Below the pieces are notes generated by a model that searched no databases, had not been told where the DNA came from, and saw only the letters and a program-made list of their open reading frames with translations. The translations under genes and the position numbers were made by a program. This document shows positions 1-5,341 of a DNA stretch of 32,918 nucleotides, piece by piece. Where the stretch lies: IMG/VR virus record IMGVR_UViG_3300012920_000010, positions 1-32,918 of that record; one strand, 5' to 3'. Within the stretch, counting starts at the first letter, position 1. Every line of letters starts with the position of its first letter. The stretch is from a virus.

Positions 1-123
1 CCAACTAATGTCATGCCAACATGGAAGATTTTTTGACCTTCGCCATCTTCAAGTTTTAATAAAGAACCAAATGTTCCTCTATTCATTACGAATCTTGAGT
101 TAGATAAATAATCTGACTTAATA
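1..123. repeat. Terminal direct repeat, left copy (assembly overlap of a circular genome)
   Basis: Bases 1-123 are identical to 32796-32918. The capsid gene reads in frame through the join (956 nt here plus 256 nt from 32795 to 32540 gives 404 codons including the stop). This fits a circular or circularly permuted phage genome whose contig ends overlap. A true 123-bp physical terminal repeat is less likely because it would cut the capsid gene. Confidence 0.93.
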
Positions 124-956
124 GCATAGACTAAATCTAATAATCCATTCGCAGTTAGAGCCGATCCACTTCCAGAGTTAGTTGAACCAACACCAGCAGT
201 TGAATCAGTAAAACCTTGAGGTCTACCTACTGAACTTCCAGAAACAAATGCTGTGCCTTCTGCTTTAGCAAACTGCTCTGCAAACTCAGTTGACATTTCT
301 GTCTCCAAGTTAAAAGCTGAATCTTCAAGCATAGCTTGTGAAATATCGACTAACGCATACATTTCATGAGCATCGATTTGCATCATTCCAGTGGTGTACC
401 CAGTGGTTTCAGTTCGACTAGCTGTTTCTGAAACAAAGGAAGCAGAGAATTGACCAGTTCTTTTTGGTACTTCAATGCCTCTTCTATCTGTAGATCTTAC
501 TCTAGCAATAGAACGAATAGGTGAGATTTCTGTTACACCTTTAATAAGGTCAGCAACATACTCGGCTGGGGCATAAAAACCACCAAGAGTATCGTCTGAC
601 TCATAAAGTGCTTTCCTTTCCTCAGGATCAACTTCACCTTTTCTTAACCAAGTGCTAAATGCTTTCATTTGCATATCAACTTCAGCATCTTTGCTTTGGT
701 TAGGTCTTGCAAGAGCAGTCTCTAATTTTTCAAGTTTAGCTGTTGCCTCTTCTAGATTTTTTGCTTGGATTTCGATATTTTGTTTGACTTCTGCCATTTT
801 AGAAATGTCATCAGCCATTTTATCTACTTTCTCCTCTAGAATTGGATCAGCATGTCCTTTCTTTTCAATTTCATCTAAGCGAGATTTGTTCTCTTTTTTA
901 AAATCCTCAAAAGTAGAACCTAACTCGTCAATGACTTGTTTTATATCATCCGACAT
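1..956 (-). CDS. HK97-fold major capsid protein, N-terminal part (continues at the window end)
   Basis: This is the main shell protein of the head. The start ATG is at 956-954, preceded by an AGGAG site in the gap after the protease gene. The first ~75 residues are charged and helical and should be the scaffolding delta domain that the neighbouring protease removes. The HK97 fold then begins near the GGFYAP segment and includes IEVPKRTGQ, typical of the family. The frame is open to base 1. Closing the circle at the 123-bp repeat joins it to the C-terminal part at 32540-32795, giving one intact 403-residue protein, a normal length for the family. The gene sits directly downstream of the protease, the usual head order. 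It is split only because of where the contig was opened. The call is firm. Confidence 0.93.
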   Translation of the reverse strand, partial: MSDDIKQVIDELGSTFEDFKKENKSRLDEIEKKGHADPILEEKVDKMADDISKMAEVKQNIEIQAKNLEEATAKLEKLETALARPNQSKDAEVDMQMKAFSTWLRKGEVDPEERKALYESDDTLGGFYAPAEYVADLIKGVTEISPIRSIARVRSTDRRGIEVPKRTGQFSASFVSETASRTETTGYTTGMMQIDAHEMYALVDISQAMLEDSAFNLETEMSTEFAEQFAKAEGTAFVSGSSVGRPQGFTDSTAGVGSTNSGSGSALTANGLLDLVYAIKSDYLSNSRFVMNRGTFGSLLKLEDGEGQKIFHVGMTLV

Positions 957-964
957 AATTACTC

Positions 965-1621
965 CTAATCTTTGATTAAATTAATTAAATGCTTAATACT
1001 ATCAACAACATCTCGCTGTTCATTTAATTCTGGATTAAATGATTTATATAATATGTTTGCACTTTGTTTTGCTACAGATCCAGACATACCAGCATCTCGC
1101 AAGTAATGTTCCAGCTCCCTAACATTCATTTCTGCCAATTTCACCTTTGTAATCTTGGCTTTTGGATTCATTGGAAATGTAACCATTGATATTTCCATCA
1201 AATCAACTTCTTTGATAACCCTTTTCTTTTCTTTGTCATCATAGTGATATCCTTTAGGGTTTAATCTATATCCGATTGACATAGAGTCTAATGCACCCAT
1301 TTTCATGAGCTCAAATACTTCTCTGCCTTTTTGTGTATTCATGGCAAGTCTGCCTTTGACTTTTAACCCTCTTTTATCTTCCATAACATCATCAATCACA
1401 CCAATAGGCTCATCAGTCTTGTGTTGGTATAATAATTTGATCTGTTTTGGTTTCTTTTTATAAATTGATTTAGAGAATGCACCTTGCATTATAACATCGT
1501 TGCCTAGATCTTTATTACCAAATACAGACGCATATCCCTCGAAAGATCCATCGTCATCTGTTTCTAAGCCTTTATATTCACACTCTAAATCTAAAAAATC
1601 ATAATCAGTATCAATAGGCAT
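965..1621 (-). CDS. HK97-type prohead protease (peptidase S78 family)
   Basis: The 218-residue maturation protease acts inside the prohead, removing the capsid delta domain and then degrading itself. Visible features are the FEGYASVFGNKD segment (27-38), the Q-H motif with H67 (LLYQHKT), the serine motif DSMSIGY with S115 as likely nucleophile, and LMEISMVTFPMNP (141-153), whose glutamate is conserved in the family. Length is typical. The start has a strong AAGGGGAA site. It lies 8 nt upstream of the capsid gene, as in most HK97-like phages. The reversed cassette at 1774-2608 separates it from the upstream MuF gene, so its transcripts either read through that cassette or start in 1622-1700. 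I see only a weak candidate there (TTGATT, 18 bp, TACGAT on the minus strand). Confidence 0.92.
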   Translation of the reverse strand: MPIDTDYDFLDLECEYKGLETDDDGSFEGYASVFGNKDLGNDVIMQGAFSKSIYKKKPKQIKLLYQHKTDEPIGVIDDVMEDKRGLKVKGRLAMNTQKGREVFELMKMGALDSMSIGYRLNPKGYHYDDKEKKRVIKEVDLMEISMVTFPMNPKAKITKVKLAEMNVRELEHYLRDAGMSGSVAKQSANILYKSFNPELNEQRDVVDSIKHLINLIKD

Positions 1622-1688
1622 ATATATTCCCCTTTGTCAACATTTTCATATATCGTAACACCCTAATATGGCTATAATCAAGGGCTAA

Positions 1689-1704
1689 ATTTATATATAT
1701 AAAT
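1689..1704. promoter_or_regulatory. Perfect 16-bp AT palindrome next to the cassette promoter
   Basis: ATTTATATATATAAAT is its own reverse complement and ends 3 bp before the TTGACA box at 1708. A short AT palindrome also abuts the -35 box of the early promoter at 12314. It could be an operator for the Cro-like protein or simply AT-rich promoter DNA. The sequence cannot decide between these. Confidence 0.45.
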
Positions 1705-1707
1705 ATG

Positions 1708-1736
1708 TTGACATACTATTTAAAATATACTAATAT
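1708..1736 (+). promoter_or_regulatory. Sigma70-type promoter of the reversed small-gene cassette
   Basis: TTGACA at 1708-1713 and TAATAT at 1731-1736 are separated by 17 bp. The -35 is perfect and the -10 matches 4 of 6. It faces right, against the surrounding head genes, and lies 38 bp upstream of the first cassette gene. Confidence 0.65.
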
Positions 1737-1773
1737 TATAAATGTAATATTAATTATACAGGAGATAGAAAAA

Positions 1774-2049
1774 ATGATTAAGTACACATTTATAAGAAAC
1801 ACAGGTACAGCTAGTGAAAAAGATCATGCAATGATTGATGCTTACTACCAAAGCAAATGGAACGAATGGCAAGGTACATGCCAACCTGATGCTTGGACAG
1901 TAGATGAAGTTAGACTGGAATATGAAGCAAATGGTGTTGAGTTATGTTTGTTTCATTGTGAAAATGAAGAAGATCAATGGCTTGAAGTTCTTTGTGTAAA
2001 AGAAAAAGGCTGGGATATCACAGAAGCGCAAGTCTTCATTGAAGACTAA
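1774..2049 (+). CDS. Small acidic protein of unknown function, first gene of the reversed cassette
   Basis: This 91-residue protein is not recognised. It starts with MIKYTFIRNTGTASEKD and is rich in Trp, Glu and Asp (EWQGTCQPDAW, LEYEANGVELCLFHCENEEDQW), with no signal peptide or membrane segment. ATG 1774 is preferred over the in-frame ATG at 1705 because an AGGAG site lies 9 nt upstream and the longer version would overlap the -35 box. The gene has its own promoter and is followed by a short hairpin with a T run, so it may be transcribed as a single-gene unit with partial read-through. Its position and opposite orientation inside a head operon suggest a moron-type accessory gene, for example a host-interaction or exclusion factor. 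That role is inference from context. Confidence 0.8.
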   Translation: MIKYTFIRNTGTASEKDHAMIDAYYQSKWNEWQGTCQPDAWTVDEVRLEYEANGVELCLFHCENEEDQWLEVLCVKEKGWDITEAQVFIED

Positions 2050-2070
2050 TTTTTGGTAACATAGGACTCT

Positions 2071-2091
2071 GCACAAGGATGTGCTTTTTTT
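2071..2091 (+). terminator. Short intrinsic terminator inside the reversed cassette
   Basis: GCACA (2071-2075) and TGTGC (2080-2084) form a 5-bp stem with an AGGA loop, followed directly by seven T residues. The stem is short, so read-through into the membrane-protein genes is likely; the next ribosome site (GGAGGG) begins right after the T run. Confidence 0.6.
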
Positions 2092-2100
2092 GGAGGGTAT

Positions 2101-2178
2101 ATGAATATTATCATTGCATTAATTTTGTTTTTACTTTTAGTCTGGGCAATAGTCCAATTACGAAAAATTAAACCATAG
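2101..2178 (+). CDS. 25-residue single-span membrane microprotein
   Basis: A tiny reading frame encodes MNIIIALILFLLLVWAIV followed by QLRKIKP: one hydrophobic helix of about 18 residues and a basic C-terminal tail, which predicts N-out/C-in topology. A GGAGGG site lies 6 nt before the ATG. The stop is 8 nt before the next gene, whose own site AGGAGG starts at the stop codon. This spacing and codon structure make it likely to be expressed despite its size. No family is recognised; pairing with the next membrane protein suggests a common role at the inner membrane, such as superinfection exclusion or lysis timing, which is only inference. Confidence 0.65.
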   Translation: MNIIIALILFLLLVWAIVQLRKIKP

Positions 2179-2186
2179 GAGGTTTT

Positions 2187-2375
2187 ATGAATAACAAAAC
2201 TTTGTTCCATTTTATGGACACACATTCAATGCTTCAATTATTGGCATTTACTTTAGGGTTCGTCTGTGCAGTTTGCTTATTTGCACTTGTACATCTAAGC
2301 ACAGGTGAGGCACAAGCTACTTCTCAATGTGGTAACTCGTCTTATAACCCATGTTATGTTAAAGTGGTAGAATGA
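2187..2375 (+). CDS. Small membrane-anchored protein with a cysteine-containing exported tail
   Basis: The 62-residue protein has a short polar N-terminus, one hydrophobic segment (about residues 16-38, LQLLAFTLGFVCAVCLFALV), then a tail with SQCGNSSYNPCYVKVVE containing two cysteines that could form a disulfide outside the inner membrane. An excellent AGGAGG site lies 5 nt upstream. The stop overlaps the start of the next gene, so the two are translationally coupled. The segment could be an uncleaved signal anchor, or be cleaved after the EAQA stretch. No family recognised. It sits in the reversed cassette and is probably an accessory envelope protein. Confidence 0.75.
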   Translation: MNNKTLFHFMDTHSMLQLLAFTLGFVCAVCLFALVHLSTGEAQATSQCGNSSYNPCYVKVVE

Positions 2376-2608
2376 TGTTTAAAGAAGAAGAACTGGAGTA
2401 TATAGAAAACTTGCTCTATAAACTTAGAGAGGAGTGTGCTAAGAAAGGAATTGAGCCACAGGTTTTTACCTATATCATTCTTAAATTTGCCTTTGAGGAA
2501 TGTTTAGGCAATGCTCCAGATGGTAAGTCTAGTGTGGCAATGATTGAGCAAGTCATGAGAGATTTATGGACAGAGTTTGATGAGATGGAGAACAGAAAAA
2601 TACACTAA
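2372..2608 (+). CDS. Small acidic helical protein of unknown function
   Basis: This 78-residue protein is predicted to be mainly helical and acidic (FKEEELEYIENLLYKLREEC at the start) and has no membrane segment. The start ATGATG overlaps the stop of the preceding gene. It is the last gene of the reversed cassette, and its end overlaps the convergent minor head gene by 4 bp with no terminator between them. Transcripts from the two strands must therefore collide or overlap here. Function unknown. Confidence 0.75.
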   Translation: MMFKEEELEYIENLLYKLREECAKKGIEPQVFTYIILKFAFEECLGNAPDGKSSVAMIEQVMRDLWTEFDEMENRKIH

Positions 2609-3354
2609 GTGATTTCATCATCTGCATCATAGTAAGCAATAAAGCATCTACAATTTATTACATTCAATGCCCCACCTCTCGGATCTCCAGCATAACTCAT
2701 GGGCTGACCTCTAACGATAAAGTCATCATCGATTGGAATAGCTGGTTTAGGACTCATCTCTCTATGCCAATCCCTGACTCTATCATCTCCACTTGGCATC
2801 CACTTTTTAAGAGGACTGTTCAATCCCAAGTTTCCAGCAATTTTGTGTGAGCCATAGCTCATAGCACTATGAGTTTCTGTTCTAGCAATACGAGTCGCCC
2901 TAGCTGAATTAAAAGCAACTGACTTTTCTAAATCTTTACTTATATCTCTTATTGACTTTCCATCCTCTAGACCTTTTCTTAATACCTGTAAGACTTTAAC
3001 TCTTGTTGAGTTTGTTATAAGAGTTACTTGTCCAAGCCCTAAAACTCTAATATATTCTTGTATATCATCCTCCAAAGGTTCTTCTTGTTTAAATCTAACC
3101 TTTCTCATTCTTACATCTTGTTCTTCAATACATACTCTGTAATGTCTTGACATTATTTTATTTAAGTCATCTGTAAAAGAATTAAAAAAATCATCTGGTA
3201 TTGATTCTAACTTTCTATACTCTCTCCCAAGTTTAAGCCTGTATCTTTTAAATAATTTAATTAGTTTTGCTCTCAAACTAACAGTCAACCTTCTAAACAA
3301 TCTGGTTTGCTCTTTAAAATCCTTTCTTAAATTAAACTTTATTTTCTGTGCCAT
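2605..3354 (-). CDS. MuF / SPP1 gp7-type minor head protein
   Basis: The 249-residue protein belongs to the portal-associated minor head family. A basic helical N-terminal half (residues 1-90) is followed by the family signature: IARTETHSAMSYG (156-168), KKWMPSGDDRVRDWH (183-197), and the C-terminal NCRC at 234-237. Members sit inside the capsid near the portal, and some are ejected with the DNA. Here it follows the portal operon but is separated from the portal by the endolysin, phosphoesterase, a small gene and the Ref-like nuclease, an uncommon arrangement. Length is normal for a MuF protein without a C-terminal toxin. The start overlaps the end of the nuclease gene by 16 bp. Confidence 0.88.
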   Translation of the reverse strand: MAQKIKFNLRKDFKEQTRLFRRLTVSLRAKLIKLFKRYRLKLGREYRKLESIPDDFFNSFTDDLNKIMSRHYRVCIEEQDVRMRKVRFKQEEPLEDDIQEYIRVLGLGQVTLITNSTRVKVLQVLRKGLEDGKSIRDISKDLEKSVAFNSARATRIARTETHSAMSYGSHKIAGNLGLNSPLKKWMPSGDDRVRDWHREMSPKPAIPIDDDFIVRGQPMSYAGDPRGGALNVINCRCFIAYYDADDEIT

Positions 3355-3626
3355 TTTAGTATTTCTCTTGTATATTCTAATAGATACTCCTGAGTTCCAA
3401 ATTTCTCTGTGAATGACTTAGGACTATGATGATAACTCTCATTTGATGTCCTGTGATGATAAGGACATAGGGGTATAGTTTCAAAATGGCTTGATTTTTT
3501 ACCCATCATATTTTTACCTTTGATGTGGTGTATCTCTGCTGGTGTATTATAATATCCTAATATACGACAGGCAACACATCCAATCTCAGCGACTTTTTTT
3601 AGATGTTCCTTTTCCTTTTTTGTCAA
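3339..3626 (-). CDS. Ref-like HNH nuclease (RecA-dependent nuclease family)
   Basis: This 95-residue protein looks like the P1 Ref family, HNH-type nucleases known to cut DNA in RecA-bound displacement loops. The pattern is clear: GCVAC (C17, C20), EIHHIKG (H33, H34), SHFETIPLCPYHHR (C54, H57, H58), then a conserved tail KFGTQEYLLEY (75-85). The cysteine/histidine set should bind zinc beside the His-Me finger active site. The start codon appears to be TTG with a GGAG site 7 nt upstream, inside the end of the previous gene (overlap 41 bp). Its place among head and packaging genes, not with ERF, is notable; HNH proteins near terminases often help packaging, so either recombination or packaging is possible. 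Confidence 0.82.
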   Translation of the reverse strand: MTKKEKEHLKKVAEIGCVACRILGYYNTPAEIHHIKGKNMMGKKSSHFETIPLCPYHHRTSNESYHHSPKSFTEKFGTQEYLLEYTREILKWHRK

Positions 3627-3855
3627 TTTCTAACTCCGAGATTTTGCTTACACAGGACTTTATTATAACACTTAATCCAGCAATTCCCTCCTCATCTGAT
3701 ATAGTATCAACAACTTTATATGCATCTTTTGTTTCTGCCACTAGCCATCCCACAGTTTTACATTGCACAGGATTTTCTTTACTTGGATCGTCAATCCATC
3801 CAGCATTTCCTGTGTGGTCTATCCATTCAATAATTACCAATTTACTTATATCCAT
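3586..3855 (-). CDS. Small conserved-type phage protein of unknown function
   Basis: The 89-residue protein begins MDISKLVIIEWIDHTGNAGW and contains VGWLVAETKDAYKVVDTI, a layout seen in many small phage proteins that start with a WxDxxG-type segment followed by a VGWL strand; no function is established. It ends with a basic tail KKGKGTSKKSR. No membrane segment. It overlaps the phosphoesterase upstream by 14 bp and the Ref-like gene downstream by 41 bp, so all three are probably translated as a coupled unit. Confidence 0.75.
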   Translation of the reverse strand: MDISKLVIIEWIDHTGNAGWIDDPSKENPVQCKTVGWLVAETKDAYKVVDTISDEEGIAGLSVIIKSCVSKISELEIDKKGKGTSKKSR

Positions 3856-4939
3856 TTCTTAAAAACCTCAAATACTCTGCTCCCTCTTTTACCTCCCAGA
3901 ATATCTTAATAAAGTCTGGGTGTGTATCTTCAAGATTTGTGTTGATTACTGCAACTGCGCAAGGTGACATCATTTTATTAGGCAAGTTTAACTGCTTGGC
4001 ATAATCATCATATTTCTTATAAGATCCAACCTGAACACAATGCATAGTGATTTCTGACTGCGCATCTTTGACTGGCATATAACCTGATATATGTTTATGA
4101 CCAGCTACCAGCAGATGATCCCTTGAGTTGAATATTGCATGACGAACAATGCCATGAGCAGTATTATAAATAGAATGCCCCCTAAATTCATGACTACAGT
4201 TTATCCTCACATTGTGTTTTGGTAAGTTTAATTTTATACGAATATTATGTGGAGCATAAGTAGTTTTTAATGGTCGCATCATCCATTTAACAGGATCTCC
4301 CTCTCCTGACCACATGTCATGATTACCAGCAACAATAAATAATAAGTCTTTTGGGTAATTAACTAACCACTCTGTCAATGCCCATGCCTCTTCCGATGTG
4401 GTTGATTGCTTAGACCATAAGCCTTCTAGCTTTGTTCTTCTTGCCCAGTTGTTTTGTAAATCACCAACATTGGCTGTGTACATACCCTCTGTCTCATTAG
4501 CTATGTCCATGTGTTCAATTAAGTCTGTGATAGCTGTTCCATCATCATCAATATGTGGATCACCCTGAATATAAATACCGATGGGCTTTTTATCTTTAAT
4601 TTTTATATTTAAAAATTCTTCGTTCTTTTCTCTTCGTTCTCTTTTCTCATATCTTTTTATTCTTGACTCTACTAAATCATCAACACTATCCCAATCACTA
4701 TCCTTAAAAGGATTTTCTATTTCATAATTTTTACTTACGATAGGATTGACAGTCTTTCTACCACAGGCTTTACACTTCCACCTTTGAGGCGCATTCTGTG
4801 TAGAGCCATCATTACCAGCCCTAATCAGATGGGTAGAATGACAATGTGGGCATAGTAAGACATTACCAAAGTCATCTCTTTGTATTTTTTTGAGATTAGA
4901 GAAGTTACCTCCTCCCTCTCCTGATTGACCTTTTCTCAT
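3842..4939 (-). CDS. Calcineurin-like metallophosphoesterase with an N-terminal zinc ribbon
   Basis: The 365-residue protein starts with a zinc-ribbon module (C30PHC, C56KAC), a basic linker (about 92-107), then a metallophosphoesterase domain. The metal-binding motifs are in order: GDPHID (126-131), VGDLQNN (158-164), GNHD (205-208), a later histidine near 250 and GHKH (280-283). All catalytic positions look intact. Such enzymes hydrolyse phosphodiesters; the ribbon resembles those of transposase-associated DNA-binding proteins and suggests action on DNA, perhaps as an Mre11/SbcD-like nuclease without its partner ATPase. It sits between endolysin and Ref-like genes in the packaging operon, 3 bp from the endolysin. 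The substrate is unknown. Confidence 0.85.
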   Translation of the reverse strand: MRKGQSGEGGGNFSNLKKIQRDDFGNVLLCPHCHSTHLIRAGNDGSTQNAPQRWKCKACGRKTVNPIVSKNYEIENPFKDSDWDSVDDLVESRIKRYEKRERREKNEEFLNIKIKDKKPIGIYIQGDPHIDDDGTAITDLIEHMDIANETEGMYTANVGDLQNNWARRTKLEGLWSKQSTTSEEAWALTEWLVNYPKDLLFIVAGNHDMWSGEGDPVKWMMRPLKTTYAPHNIRIKLNLPKHNVRINCSHEFRGHSIYNTAHGIVRHAIFNSRDHLLVAGHKHISGYMPVKDAQSEITMHCVQVGSYKKYDDYAKQLNLPNKMMSPCAVAVINTNLEDTHPDFIKIFWEVKEGAEYLRFLRNGYK

Positions 4940-4942
4940 ATT

Positions 4943-5341
4943 TTATACTAGTTCAAAGTGAACAGCATCGACAAAGGTATTATTAGGATCAAGCTCAAAC
5001 TCGTTAACTTTCCAGTTACCACCCCACCTCATATCAACACCTTTAACTTGTCTTGCTTTATCAAAATACTTTGCAACCTCTTGATAAAACTCAACTTCCC
5101 ATGTTATCTTACCAGCATTGTAGCATACAATGTCAACAGCTAAACCCTTACAATGCTTTGATAGTTTACCAAGTTTTGACTTACCCTCTGCTTTTAAAAG
5201 CTCGGCTCGTTCTTCACTTCGCAAACCCTCTGTGATACCAAAGTCAATATGAGATATGGATAAAGCATAATGGCATACCTCTTGCAGTTTTAAATCTACT
5301 GTTTCGAGTTTACCTTGTGAGCTTTTACCAAATCTAAACAT
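4943..5341 (-). CDS. M15-family peptidase endolysin
   Basis: The 132-residue protein has the zinc peptidase pattern of phage L-alanyl-D-glutamate or D-Ala-D-Ala endopeptidases: TEGLRSEERAELL (37-49), SKHCKGLAVDI (61-71) with zinc ligands H63 and D70, and DAVHFEL (125-131) with H128. It should cut peptidoglycan cross-links at lysis. There is no signal peptide, so it needs the holin for release. The start overlaps the portal stop as TAATG, giving translational coupling to the portal. Its position is odd: the holin-type genes lie at the far end of the tail operon (15.7-16.7 kb), so the lysis genes are split. Confidence 0.86.
   Translation of the reverse strand: MFRFGKSSQGKLETVDLKLQEVCHYALSISHIDFGITEGLRSEERAELLKAEGKSKLGKLSKHCKGLAVDIVCYNAGKITWEVEFYQEVAKYFDKARQVKGVDMRWGGNWKVNEFELDPNNTFVDAVHFELV

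Noticed and set aside
1-123. Physical direct terminal repeats like those of T7
   Set aside because: The repeat lies within the capsid gene and would leave it broken at both ends; contig overlap explains it better.
652-975. Plus-strand reading frame over the capsid gene
   Set aside because: It is a shadow of the capsid N-terminus, has no ribosome site, and shows Ser/Phe-rich composition typical of antisense frames.
2076-2100. Riboswitch before the membrane microgenes
   Set aside because: Only a 5-bp hairpin and T run are seen, with no space for an aptamer.
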